Of a stretch of DNA of 64,000 bases, positions 15,859-23,910 are shown piece after piece (the first letter of the stretch is position 1; the number at the start of each line of letters is the position of its first letter). The notes beneath the pieces are model-generated. The model was not told where the DNA came from. It saw only the letters and a list, made by a program, of their open reading frames with translations, and ran no database searches. The stretch spans positions 2,136,998 to 2,200,997 of the forward strand of contig CP124529.1 in assembly GCA_029953615.1 (NCBI GenBank). Reading direction: 5' to 3'. The DNA is from Pseudomonas putida. Its GTDB lineage: Bacteria; Pseudomonadota; Gammaproteobacteria; Pseudomonadales; Pseudomonadaceae. The translations under genes were made by a program, and so were the position numbers.

Positions 15859-16437
15859 TTGAGCCCCAACAGCCCCACCGCGAAAGTCGCCGAGAAGAAA
15901 GGCCAGAACACTTGGCTGGACGAGCAGCTACCCGACCTCAGAACGCTCGCGCGTGAATTGCGTACACGGGCTATCGAAGAATTGGCTGCTGCCGATTCGC
16001 ATGAAGCAGCAATCGAACTTGCTGCGCAGCATCTGGGTTTGAACAGTGAAGAAGCCAGCGTAGTAACCGTCAGAACGCCAATGGGCAACATCCGGATTCA
16101 ACGCAGCTGTATCCATCACATCGTCGAGAAGCGACAAGATGCCCGGGAACGCTATGTAAAAGTAGCGCTGGATACGCTGATCGGACCATTTGAGGTATGG
16201 CAGGTTGCCTACACCAATGACACCTACAGGCTGGCGTTCATTGGCGTGTACGAGACCAAGCGGCAGATGCTGGTGGTCGTGACACTCGATAACGGCAAAA
16301 TGCTGTGGAATTTCATGCAGTGCGATGCAAAGGCACTGAATAAGCATCGCCACGGCAAACTGCTCTACAAGCGGTACGCTTATGTGCCGAGCAAAGAAAA
16401 GGGCCACTGTAACCAGTGGCCCTGTGCTCGTGCTTGA
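15859..16437 (+). CDS. Stand-alone PBECR2-type nuclease-fold protein
   Basis: A 192-residue protein with a helical N-terminal region (1-65). The domain at about 66-172 resembles the phage Barnase-EndoU-ColicinE5/D-RelE-like (PBECR2) domain: VRTPMGNIRIQ, HHIVEKRQDARERY, GPFEVWQVAY, and LWNFMQCDAKALNK. This domain is usually the tail of phage head-morphogenesis or polymorphic-toxin proteins. His86/His87, Arg92, Arg96, Trp150 and Asn151 are candidate active-site positions. The start codon (TTG at 15859) is uncertain because no strong ribosome site is seen. The last codons overlap a terminator for the opposite strand. No obvious immunity gene is adjacent except the DUF6124 gene. The domain call is from remembered family sequence, not a search. 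Confidence 0.72.
   Translation: MSPNSPTAKVAEKKGQNTWLDEQLPDLRTLARELRTRAIEELAAADSHEAAIELAAQHLGLNSEEASVVTVRTPMGNIRIQRSCIHHIVEKRQDARERYVKVALDTLIGPFEVWQVAYTNDTYRLAFIGVYETKRQMLVVVTLDNGKMLWNFMQCDAKALNKHRHGKLLYKRYAYVPSKEKGHCNQWPCARA
16393..16422 (-). terminator. Rho-independent terminator for the minus-strand RNA
   Basis: The perfect 9-base stem GGGCCACTG/CAGTGGCCC has a four-base loop (16401-16422). On the minus strand it is followed by TTTTCTTT. It overlaps the last codons of the plus-strand PBECR2 gene and fits an RNA arriving from 16556. Confidence 0.75.
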
Positions 16438-16556
16438 TATTCGTATACACACCCTCAAGCCGGGGTGTGGAGGTCTCACCCGACGCTGATGATTCAGCCA
16501 TCGACGGGGTTCCTACACCAGCTATTGCCGCTGAATGGCAGCTGGTTTCGCGCTCA
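16393..16556 (-). ncRNA. Candidate structured small RNA
   Basis: About 164 bases on the minus strand with a promoter-like element upstream and a terminator at the end, and no convincing coding frame. It holds two strong stem-loops. ACCAGCT/AGCTGGT (16517-16546) encloses GCC/GGC. A long nested hairpin at 16464-16519 has outer arms GGTGTGGAGG/CCTACACC, then ACCCG/CGGGGT, then GCTG/CAGC (as read on the plus strand). It converges on the PBECR2 gene and resembles part of the DUF6124 leader. No Rfam family is assigned; the fold is reminiscent of phage C4-type antisense RNAs. Confidence 0.58.
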
Positions 16557-16562
16557 GGTGAA

Positions 16563-16591
16563 ACGCTAACAACACTCCTGGACTAAGTCAA
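16563..16591 (-). promoter_or_regulatory. Candidate promoter of the minus-strand RNA
   Basis: Read on the minus strand: TTGACT, a 17-base spacer, then TAGCGT. The -35 is good and the -10 weak, but of the same TAGxxT form as the two plus-strand promoter blocks nearby. Confidence 0.45.
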
Positions 16592-16633
16592 CGATGGCCC
16601 CATTGCGGAGGCCATGCATCAGATTACTTGGTG

Positions 16634-17263
16634 TTACTTACCCGCAGTCAACGCGCTGTAGCTGGTAATCAGGTTGCGATAATCCGGAATGTGATTGGAG
16701 CACAGCGCCGCCAGGCCTTCGATGTCGTTGCGCCAGTCGCGGTGCAGCTCGCAGGCCACGCCGAACCAAGTCATCAGTTGTGCGCCGGCCTGGCTCATGC
16801 GGTCATGGGCGGCGTCACGGGTCATGGCGTTGAAGGTGCCGGAGGCATCGGTGACCACGAACACTTCGAACTCTTCTTCCAGGGCCGACAGCGCCGGGAA
16901 GGCTACGCACACTTCGGTCACCACGCCGGCGATGATCAGCTGCTTCTTGCCAGTGGCCTTCACCGCCTTGACGAAGTCTTCGTTGTCCCAGGCGTTGATC
17001 TGGCCTGGGCGGGCGATGTACGGGGCGTCCGGGAACAGGGCTTTCAGCTCTGGCACCAGCGGGCCGTTCGGGCCTTGTTCGAAGCTGGTGGTGAGAATGG
17101 TCGGCAAGTTGAAGAACTTGGCCAGGTCGGCCAGGGCCAATACGTTGTTCTTGAACGCGTCCGGCTCGATGTCGCGGACCAGCGACAGCAGGCCAGCCTG
17201 GTGGTCGACCAGCAGGACAGCGGCGTCGTCTTTGTTCAGGCGGTTGTAGGTGAATTTGCTCAT
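16634..17263 (-). CDS. ycaC: YcaC isochorismatase-family hydrolase (paralogue 2)
   Basis: A 209-residue protein closely resembling E. coli YcaC as I recall it. Asp20 lies in LLVDHQAGLL and the nucleophile Cys119 in GVVTEVCVAFP. Octameric family; the physiological substrate is not known. It differs from the copy at 25193 only in a few residues at each end. The start at 17261-17263 is preceded by AGGAGC. The promoter region contains GTTC-N8-GAAC, also found before the other copy, and a LysR gene lies divergently upstream, probably its regulator. Confidence 0.93.
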   Translation of the reverse strand: MSKFTYNRLNKDDAAVLLVDHQAGLLSLVRDIEPDAFKNNVLALADLAKFFNLPTILTTSFEQGPNGPLVPELKALFPDAPYIARPGQINAWDNEDFVKAVKATGKKQLIIAGVVTEVCVAFPALSALEEEFEVFVVTDASGTFNAMTRDAAHDRMSQAGAQLMTWFGVACELHRDWRNDIEGLAALCSNHIPDYRNLITSYSALTAGK

Positions 17264-17377
17264 GGTCTGTGCTCCTGAAGGTTATGAATTTTTCAGCAAT
17301 CTGGGGTGTTTCGCGTTGATGGGCACAGATTAAAATCATCACCTTTGTGGCGGTAGATAGCAGAATTTGGCTTTAGC

Positions 17378-17393
17378 GTTCTGTTTCGTGAAC
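17378..17393. promoter_or_regulatory. Operator-like inverted repeat upstream of ycaC (paralogue 2)
   Basis: GTTC-TGTTTCGT-GAAC, followed by GATA. The same GTTC-N8-GAAC, with GCG before and GATA after, recurs at 25933 before the second ycaC copy. Divergent placement beside a LysR gene suggests that regulator as the binder. Confidence 0.55.
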
Positions 17394-17412
17394 GATAGAT
17401 TGGCGCTGGATT

Positions 17413-17514
17413 TACTGGCCTCTTCGCGGGCACGCCCGCTCCCACAGGGATCGCACAAGATTCAAGGCCAGTGCGGTACCTGTGGGAGCGGGCGTGCCCG
17501 CGAAGAGGCCAGTA
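17413..17514. repeat. REPIN, family A
   Basis: Inverted pair (TACTGGCCTCTTCGCGGGCA facing its complement) in the gap between divergent ycaC and LysR genes. This is unusual, because most copies here follow gene ends. It ends 28 bases before the LysR start codon. Confidence 0.92.
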
Positions 17515-17542
17515 CAGGCAACCAACAACCGGAGACCGATCA

Positions 17543-18454
17543 TTGGAAGACCTGAACTCCCTCTACTACTTCACCCAGGTAGTCGAGCACGGCGGCTTCG
17601 CCCCGGCTGGCCGGGCGCTGAACATGCCCAAGTCGAAGCTCAGCCGGCGCATCGCCGATCTCGAAGACCGCCTGGGCGTGCGTCTGCTGCACCGCACCAG
17701 CCGCCATTGTTCGCTCACCGAGATCGGACAGGCCTACTACAACCGCTGCCTGGCCATGCGCGTGGAGGCCGAGGGCGCGGCGGAGATCATCGAGCGCAAC
17801 CGCAGCGAACCGCGCGGTCTGGTGCGTATCAGTTGCCCGACCACCCTGCTCAATTCCTGGGTCGGGCCGATGCTGACCCGCTACATGCTCAAGTACCCGC
17901 AGGTGGAGCTGTTCATCGAGAGCACCAACCGCCGTGTCGACCTGCTGCACGAGGGTTTCGACGTCGCTCTGCGGGTGCGCTTTCCGCCGCTGGAGAACAC
18001 CGACATGGTGATGAAGGTACTCAGCAACAGTACCCAGTGCCTGGTCGGCCAGCCGCAGTACCTGGAGCAGTTGCCCAAGGGTTTCGACCCGCAACTGCTT
18101 GGCACACTGCCGAGCGTGCATTGGGGCAGCGCCCAGCGCGAATACCAGTGGGAGCTGTTCCAGGGCGAGGACAGCAGCCGCAGCATCGTCATCCCGCATA
18201 CACCGCGCATGGTGACGGATGACCTGTTTGCCCTGCGCCATTTCGTGGTGGCGGGGGTGGGTATTGCGCACCTGCCTCGGGTGGCGGTGCGTGAAGACCT
18301 GGCGGCGGGGCGGCTGGTGGAGTTGCTGCCGGACTGGCACCCGCGTTGCGGCATCGTGCATGCGATCTTCCCGTCGCGGCGGGGGCTGCTGCCGTCGGTG
18401 CGGGCGTTGATCGATCATCTGGCCGAGGAGTTTGCGATCAGCGACATGGCTTGA
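17543..18454 (+). CDS. LysR-family transcriptional regulator (divergent from ycaC)
   Basis: A 303-residue LysR-type regulator. The N-terminal winged helix-turn-helix is GGFAPAGRALNMPKSKLSRR, and the effector domain runs from about residue 92 (RGLVRISCPTTLLNSW) to the end. I chose the TTG at 17543 because it has GGAG eight bases upstream and gives the standard LEDLNSLYYF start. The open frame upstream of it is REP sequence. Divergent from ycaC paralogue 2, which it likely controls through the nearby palindrome. Confidence 0.9.
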   Translation: MEDLNSLYYFTQVVEHGGFAPAGRALNMPKSKLSRRIADLEDRLGVRLLHRTSRHCSLTEIGQAYYNRCLAMRVEAEGAAEIIERNRSEPRGLVRISCPTTLLNSWVGPMLTRYMLKYPQVELFIESTNRRVDLLHEGFDVALRVRFPPLENTDMVMKVLSNSTQCLVGQPQYLEQLPKGFDPQLLGTLPSVHWGSAQREYQWELFQGEDSSRSIVIPHTPRMVTDDLFALRHFVVAGVGIAHLPRVAVREDLAAGRLVELLPDWHPRCGIVHAIFPSRRGLLPSVRALIDHLAEEFAISDMA

Positions 18455-18471
18455 GTTCTGGGTTGGCTGTT

Positions 18472-18572
18472 ACCGGCCTCTTCGCGGGCTCGCCCGCTCC
18501 CACAGGTATTGCACAGGGTTCAGAGCCTGTGGTGAACCTGTGGGAGCGGGCAAGCCCGCGAAGAGGCCGGCA
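18472..18572. repeat. REPIN, family A
   Basis: Facing CCGGCCTCTTCGCGGGCTCG and CAAGCCCGCGAAGAGGCCGG between the LysR gene and the porin gene. Confidence 0.92.
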
Positions 18573-18658
18573 CAGGCAAGACCAGCCAGAGCACACACAT
18601 ACAAGCCCCCTTGCCTATCCTTCATCCACAATCCCGGATCATCCCCCCTGGAGCCCCC

Positions 18659-19921
18659 ATGATCCGCGCCACTCACGGACCAGGCCGCGCCCTGCTCGCC
18701 ACCCTCGCCCTGTACCCGGCGCTCAGCCAGGCCGAAGAGCCCGGCTGGTCGCTGCTCAGCCGCAACTACTTCCTGCACAGCGACTTCCGCTCGCCCTCCG
18801 GCAGTGGCCAGAACTACCGCCAGGAATGGGCCCAGGGCTTCATCGGCGAAATCCGCTCCGGTTTCACCGAGGGCACACTCGGCGTCGGCATCGATGCCCA
18901 TGGTTTTCTCGGCTTCAAACTGGACGGCGGCCGCGGCCATGCCGGCACTGGCCTGCTGCCGCGCGACAGTGATGGCCGTGCCGAGTCCGACTACTCCAGC
19001 GCCGGTGCAGCACTCAAGCTGAGGATGGGCAATACCCAGCTGCGCTACGGCGAAATGACCGTGGAAACCCCGGTGTTCGACACCAGCGACAAACGCCTGC
19101 ACCCGGAGTACGCCACCGGCTGGTTCCTGGATAACACCGATCTGCCCGACTGGCGCCTGCAGGCCGGGCGCTTCACCGCCTTCAACAATCAGGACAACAG
19201 CTCCAGCCATGATGACTTCAGCGGCTACGGCGCTACCACCGACAACCGCGCCATCAGCCTGGCCGGTGCCGCGTTCGCTCCCGATGGGCCATTCGGTGGT
19301 GCACTGTACGCTGGCCAGCTGGAGGACACCTGGCGCCAGGCCTACCTCAACCTGAACCTGGCCGAAGGCAACTGGCGCCTGGACGGCAATCTGTACAAGA
19401 CCCGCGACACCGGCAATGCCAGTGCCGGGGCAATCGACACCCTCGCCTACAGCCTGCTGGCCAGGTACAGCTTCGGCGCCCAGGCGCTGAGCCTGGCCTA
19501 CCAGAAGGTCGAGAGCGACACGCCGTTCGACTTCGTTGGCGGCGACTCCATCTACCTGGCCAACTCGATCAAGTACGCCGACTTCAATGGCCCCGGCGAG
19601 CGCTCGTGGCAACTGCGCTACGACCTCGACTTCGCCAATTTCGGCGCCCCCGGCCTGAGCCTGATGGGGCGCTATGTCAGCGGCCGTGGCATCGACGGCA
19701 GCCATGCCCCGGCGGGCGGCGCCTACGTGGGCCAGTACGGCGAAGGCGGCAAGCACTGGGAGCGCGACATCGACCTGAAGTACGTGGTGCAGTCGGGCGC
19801 CGCCAAGGACCTGAGCCTGTCGTTTTCCCACGTCAGCCACCGCGCCAACCAGGCCCAGGCCGGCGATGACATCGACCGGATCTACCTGATCATCGAATAC
19901 CCACTCAAAGGCAGCTTCTGA
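18659..19921 (+). CDS. OprD-family outer-membrane porin
   Basis: A 420-residue protein with a signal peptide ending ALSQAEEP and the OprD-family opening (SLLSRNYFLHSDFR, EWAQGFIGEIRSGFTEGTLG, VGIDAHGFLGFKLD). It ends in an aromatic beta-strand (PLKGSF) typical of outer-membrane barrels. Members carry small acids, amino acids or aromatic compounds inward; the substrate here is unknown. The MFS gene starts one base after its stop, so the two probably serve the same substrate or operon. ATG at 18659 with GGAG upstream. Confidence 0.92.
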   Translation: MIRATHGPGRALLATLALYPALSQAEEPGWSLLSRNYFLHSDFRSPSGSGQNYRQEWAQGFIGEIRSGFTEGTLGVGIDAHGFLGFKLDGGRGHAGTGLLPRDSDGRAESDYSSAGAALKLRMGNTQLRYGEMTVETPVFDTSDKRLHPEYATGWFLDNTDLPDWRLQAGRFTAFNNQDNSSSHDDFSGYGATTDNRAISLAGAAFAPDGPFGGALYAGQLEDTWRQAYLNLNLAEGNWRLDGNLYKTRDTGNASAGAIDTLAYSLLARYSFGAQALSLAYQKVESDTPFDFVGGDSIYLANSIKYADFNGPGERSWQLRYDLDFANFGAPGLSLMGRYVSGRGIDGSHAPAGGAYVGQYGEGGKHWERDIDLKYVVQSGAAKDLSLSFSHVSHRANQAQAGDDIDRIYLIIEYPLKGSF

Positions 19922-19922
19922 C

Positions 19923-21521
19923 ATGAGCACATCCCCTTCAGGCGCCTGGAGCCCATTGCGCAACACCACCTTCCGCATGCTGTGGATTGCCACCATCGCT
20001 TCCAACATCGGCACCTGGATGCATGAGGTAGGCGCCGGCTGGCTGATGACCACACTGTCGGCCAGCCCGTTGCATGTGGCGCTGATCCAGGTAGCCGGCT
20101 CGCTACCGATGTTCTTCCTCGCCCTGCCGGCCGGCGCGGCGGCGGATATCGTCGACAAGCGCCGTTACCTGTTGCTGGTGCAACTGTGGATGTCCGCGGT
20201 TGCCGTGGTGCTGGCGGCCCTGACCCTGCTCGGGCTGATGAGCGTCACCCTGCTGTTGGTGCTTACCCTGGCGCTGGGCATCGGCACGGCACTGATGATG
20301 CCGGCCTGGAGTGCGCTGACACCGGAGCTGGTAGGCAAGGACGACCTGGCCAACGCGGTGGCGCTGTCCAGTGTCGGTATCAATGTGTCGCGCGCCATCG
20401 GCCCGGCTTTGGCGGGCGTGGTGGTGAGCATGGTCGGCCCCTGGCTGACCTTCGCCCTGAATGCCATCTCGTTCGCCGGGGTGATTCTGGTGTTGTTCCT
20501 GTGGAAACGCGAGGTCAAGGAACCGCTGCTGCCGGCCGAGCGCTTCGTCGGCGCCATGCGCACCGGGCTGCGTTTCGCGCGCAGCGCCAAGCCCTTGCAA
20601 GCCGTGATACTACGCGCCTTGGCGTTCTTTTTCTGCGCCAGCGCCGGCACCTCGCTGCTGCCGCTGATCGTGCGTGGCGAGATGCATGGCACTGCCGCCG
20701 ATTTCGGCTTGCTGCTGGCGGCCATCGGCATCGGTGCGGTGGCCGGCGCCACCTTGCTGCCACGCCTGCGCGAACGCATCAGCCGCGACCGCCTGGTACT
20801 GCTCGCCAGCCTGCTGTATGCCCTGTTCCTGCTGGCCCTGGCGCTGGTGCGCAATTTCTATGTGCTGCTGCCGGCGATGCTGCTCAGCGGCGCTGCCTGG
20901 ATAGCTGTGTTGTCCAACCTGCAGGTGGCGGCGCAGACCTCGGTGCCGGCCTGGGTACGGGCGCGGGCGTTGTCGGTGTACATCCTGATCTTCTTTGGTG
21001 CCATGGCCAGTGGCGGGTTGCTGTGGGGCACGCTGGCCAGCCATGCAACGATCACCTTGAGCCTGCTGCTGGCCGCAGGTGGTTTGGCGCTGGGCACGCT
21101 GCTGACCTGCAAGGTGACGCTGCCGGAAACCGCAGCCGAGGAGCTGACTCCCTCACTGCATTGGCCAGTGCCGCTGCTGAGCGACGACATGGACAAGGAA
21201 AGCGGGCCGGTGATGGTCACCGTGGAGTACCACGTTGACCCGGCCAAGGCCGAGGCATTCCAGCAGGCAGCTCGGGAGCTGGAGGCGATGCGCAAGCGCA
21301 ATGGCGCGTTGTCGTGGGGGTTGATGCGCGACAGTGCGGACCCGGCGTTGTGGCTGGAATTCTTCTTCGAGGAGTCGTGGCTGGAGCATTTGCGGCACCA
21401 CCACCGGGTAACCCGGGGTGAGCTGAAGATCGAGGCCCGGGTGCGGGTGCTGCAGACCGATGGGATTGAGGTGAAGATCCGGCATCTGTTGGCTGGAGGT
21501 GTGCACAAGGCTCACCATTGA
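19923..21521 (+). CDS. MFS transporter with C-terminal monooxygenase-like (ABM) domain
   Basis: A 532-residue inner-membrane protein. Residues 1-400 form an MFS_3/enterobactin-exporter-like transporter with about 12 helices and the motif GAAADIVDKRRYLLL after helix 2. Residues 425-525 are a soluble extension (VMVTVEYHVDPAKAEAFQQA, GALSWGLMRDSADPALWLEF, HHHRVTRGELKIEARVRVL) resembling the antibiotic-biosynthesis-monooxygenase/dabb ferredoxin-like fold. The function of this tail is unknown. Directly downstream of the OprD-type porin. Confidence 0.9.
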   Translation: MSTSPSGAWSPLRNTTFRMLWIATIASNIGTWMHEVGAGWLMTTLSASPLHVALIQVAGSLPMFFLALPAGAAADIVDKRRYLLLVQLWMSAVAVVLAALTLLGLMSVTLLLVLTLALGIGTALMMPAWSALTPELVGKDDLANAVALSSVGINVSRAIGPALAGVVVSMVGPWLTFALNAISFAGVILVLFLWKREVKEPLLPAERFVGAMRTGLRFARSAKPLQAVILRALAFFFCASAGTSLLPLIVRGEMHGTAADFGLLLAAIGIGAVAGATLLPRLRERISRDRLVLLASLLYALFLLALALVRNFYVLLPAMLLSGAAWIAVLSNLQVAAQTSVPAWVRARALSVYILIFFGAMASGGLLWGTLASHATITLSLLLAAGGLALGTLLTCKVTLPETAAEELTPSLHWPVPLLSDDMDKESGPVMVTVEYHVDPAKAEAFQQAARELEAMRKRNGALSWGLMRDSADPALWLEFFFEESWLEHLRHHHRVTRGELKIEARVRVLQTDGIEVKIRHLLAGGVHKAHH

Positions 21522-21532
21522 TGTTGGCTTTC

Positions 21533-21630
21533 CCGGCCTCTTCGCGGGCTCGCCCGCTCCCACAGGGATCGCACAGAGCCTGAGGACTGGGGTGAACCTG
21601 TGGGAGCGGGCGAGCCCGCGAAGAGGCCAG
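21533..21630. repeat. REPIN, family A
   Basis: Inverted family-A pair just after the MFS stop and before the convergent amidohydrolase gene. Confidence 0.92.
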
Positions 21631-21642
21631 CACTGAAGGAAC

Positions 21643-21676
21643 AAAAAAGGGGGGCCAATAACTGGCCCCCCCTTTT
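21643..21676. terminator. Bidirectional rho-independent terminator
   Basis: A stem of AAAAGGGGGGCCA with TGGCCCCCCCTTTT around a five-base loop. The A and T runs on either side allow it to end transcripts from both the MFS gene and the convergent amidohydrolase gene. Confidence 0.88.
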
Positions 21677-21690
21677 CACACCAGCTCAGC

Positions 21691-23673
21691 TTAGAAAGCA
21701 AAGCACGAACAACCCAACGCCCCCCAGAAGCCCTGGTAGTCATTCACCGGCACGCTCGAATGCCGCGCCTTTTCATGGCTATGCGCATGCACCCCGCATG
21801 GCCCGCTGCACTGGTGCACGGCGGCTGCCAGCGATGGCGTGCCCACCCGCCAGTGGCCTGGCACCTTGGTCACCGGCGACCACTCCGGCAAGACTGGCAC
21901 CTGAGGCGGGCCGAGCTTGTCGAATTCCGCCGCGCCATACACCACCTTGCCATCGACCACGGTCAACACCGACTCGATGCCCTTGATCGCCTCTTCATCA
22001 ACACTGAAGAAGTCCAGCGACAGCGCCGCCAGGTCGGCCAGCTGGCCCACCTTGATCTGGCCTTTCTTGCCCTGCTCGCTGGAGAACCAGGCGCTGCCCT
22101 GGGTAAACAGCTGCAGCGCGGTGTCACGGCTGAGGCCTTCCGGGTACAGCTCCATACCACCGACGGTCTTGCCGCTGACCAGCCAGTACAGCGAGGTCCA
22201 CGGGTTGTAGCTGGATACGCGGGTGGCGTCGGTACCGGCGCCCACCGGCACGCCCATGTCGAGCATGCGCTTGATCGGCGGGGTCTGTTCGGCGGCTTTG
22301 GCGCCGTAGCGGTCGACGAAGTACTCACCCTGGAAGGCCATGCGGTCCTGGATGGCGATGCCGCCGCCCAGCGCACGCACGCGCTCGATGTTCTGCGGGG
22401 TGATGGTTTCGGCGTGGTCGAAGAACCACGGCAGGCCATTGAACGGGATGTCGCGGTTGACCTTTTCGAACACGTCGAGCATGCGCGTGATCGATTCGTT
22501 GTAGGTGGCGTGCAGGCGGAACGGCCAGCGCTGCTCGACCAGATGACGCACCACCGGCTCAAGCTCTTGTTCCATGGTCTGCGGCAGGTCCGGGCGCGGT
22601 TCGAGGAAGTCTTCGAAGTCGGCGGCGGAGAACACCAGCATTTCGCCGGCACCATTGTGGCGCAGGAAGTCGGTGCCGCTGTGCAGCTTGACGCTGGAGG
22701 TCCACTTGCGGAAGTCGTCCAGCTCTTCCTTGGGTTTCTGGGTGAACAGGTTGTAGGCAATGCGCACGGTCAGCTGGTTGTTGTCGGCCAGCTCCTGGAT
22801 CACCTGATAGTCGTCCGGGAAGTTCTGGTAGCCACCACCGGCATCGATGGCGCTGGTCAGGCCCAGGCGGTTGAGCTCGCGCATGAACTGGCGGGTGGAG
22901 TTGACCTGGTATTCCAGCGGCAGCTTCGGCCCCTTGGCCAAGGTGGCGTAGAGGATCATCGCGTTGGGGCGGGCGATAAGCATGCCGGTCGGGTTGCCGA
23001 ACTTGTCGCGCTGGATCTCGCCACCCGGTGGGTTGGGCGTGTCCTTGGTGTAACCGACGGCCTTGAGTGCGGCGCGGTTGAGCAGCGCGCGGTCATACAG
23101 GTGCAGCAGAAACACCGGGGTATCCGGCGCGGCCTGGTTGATTTCTTCCAGGGTGGGCATGCGCTTTTCGGCGAACTGGAACTCGTTCCAGCCACCGACC
23201 ACGCGTACCCACTGCGGGGTGGGCGTACGTGCAGCCTGGTCCTTGAGCATGCGCAGGGCATCGGCCACCGACGGCACGCCTTCCCAGCGCAATTCCAGGT
23301 TGTAGTTCAGGCCACCACGGATCAGGTGCAGGTGCGAGTCGTTCAGGCCCGGGATGACCGTGCGCTGCTTGAGGTCGATGATCTGCGTGGTGGCGCCCTT
23401 GTGGGCCATGGCCTCGGCGTCGTTGCCCACGGCGATGAAGCGGCCATCCTTGATGGCAACGGCGGTCGCGGTGGGCTTTTCACGATCAACGGTGTGCAGT
23501 TTGCCGTTGAACAGAATGAGATCGGCGGTCATGGAACCTCCTTGGGTGGATGCGTGAGCGGAACCGGCGGAACCGGTAAAGGGCAATGCGGACCAGAGCG
23601 CGCCGGCGGCACCGAGCACGGTACTGGTGGCGAGGAACTGGCGACGGGTCTTGTCGTTGCGGTCCTGGGACAT
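21691..23673 (-). CDS. Tat-exported amidohydrolase, YtcJ-like (amidohydrolase_3 family)
   Basis: A 660-residue protein. The N-terminus has a twin-arginine signal (KTRRQFLATSTVLGAAGALW), so it is probably exported folded to the periplasm. The metal-dependent hydrolase body contains VIPGLNDSHLHLIRGG, FRLHATYNES, WFFDHAETITPQN and VGAGTDATRVSSYNPW, matching YtcJ-type enzymes of unknown natural substrate. The last ~40 residues are an odd His/Cys-rich tail (HQCSGPCGVHAHSHEK, ALGCSCFAF). The start at 23671-23673 is preceded by GGAGAACCCC. It ends just after the shared terminator. Confidence 0.88.
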   Translation of the reverse strand: MSQDRNDKTRRQFLATSTVLGAAGALWSALPFTGSAGSAHASTQGGSMTADLILFNGKLHTVDREKPTATAVAIKDGRFIAVGNDAEAMAHKGATTQIIDLKQRTVIPGLNDSHLHLIRGGLNYNLELRWEGVPSVADALRMLKDQAARTPTPQWVRVVGGWNEFQFAEKRMPTLEEINQAAPDTPVFLLHLYDRALLNRAALKAVGYTKDTPNPPGGEIQRDKFGNPTGMLIARPNAMILYATLAKGPKLPLEYQVNSTRQFMRELNRLGLTSAIDAGGGYQNFPDDYQVIQELADNNQLTVRIAYNLFTQKPKEELDDFRKWTSSVKLHSGTDFLRHNGAGEMLVFSAADFEDFLEPRPDLPQTMEQELEPVVRHLVEQRWPFRLHATYNESITRMLDVFEKVNRDIPFNGLPWFFDHAETITPQNIERVRALGGGIAIQDRMAFQGEYFVDRYGAKAAEQTPPIKRMLDMGVPVGAGTDATRVSSYNPWTSLYWLVSGKTVGGMELYPEGLSRDTALQLFTQGSAWFSSEQGKKGQIKVGQLADLAALSLDFFSVDEEAIKGIESVLTVVDGKVVYGAAEFDKLGPPQVPVLPEWSPVTKVPGHWRVGTPSLAAAVHQCSGPCGVHAHSHEKARHSSVPVNDYQGFWGALGCSCFAF

Positions 23674-23806
23674 GGGGTTCTCCGTCTCTGGGTGCGGCGG
23701 CGGCAGGCGCAACTGCAGAGCATGCCGGTTGGTGGCGGGTCAGGGCTTGGATGAATGTGCGGTGGGTCGTAGAAGGTTAGCCCTGATCAGGTTTTGTGCT
23801 GCCTGG

Positions 23807-23905
23807 GCTGGCCTCTTCGCGGGCTCGCCCGCTCCCACAGTGAAATCACAGCGTTCGAATGCTGTGCACTACCTGTGGGAGCGGGCGAGCCCGCGAATGC
23901 CCCAG
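23807..23905. repeat. REPIN, family A
   Basis: Inverted family-A pair filling most of the 237-base gap between the hydrolase gene at 23911 and the amidohydrolase start. Nothing else is seen in that gap. Confidence 0.92.
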
Positions 23906-23910
23906 CACCG

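Noticed and set aside
16401..16422. Hairpin considered as the terminator of the PBECR2 gene on the plus strand
   Set aside because: On the plus strand it lies inside the coding frame and is not followed by T residues; the T-run is on the minus strand.
18470..20158. Minus-strand frame (562 codons) opposite the porin gene
   Set aside because: Covers the OprD-type gene in antisense and starts inside the MFS gene; no recognisable domain.
21760..23754. Long open frame (664 codons) on the plus strand opposite the amidohydrolase gene
   Set aside because: It mirrors codon bias of the real minus-strand gene, has no family resemblance and lacks a ribosome site.
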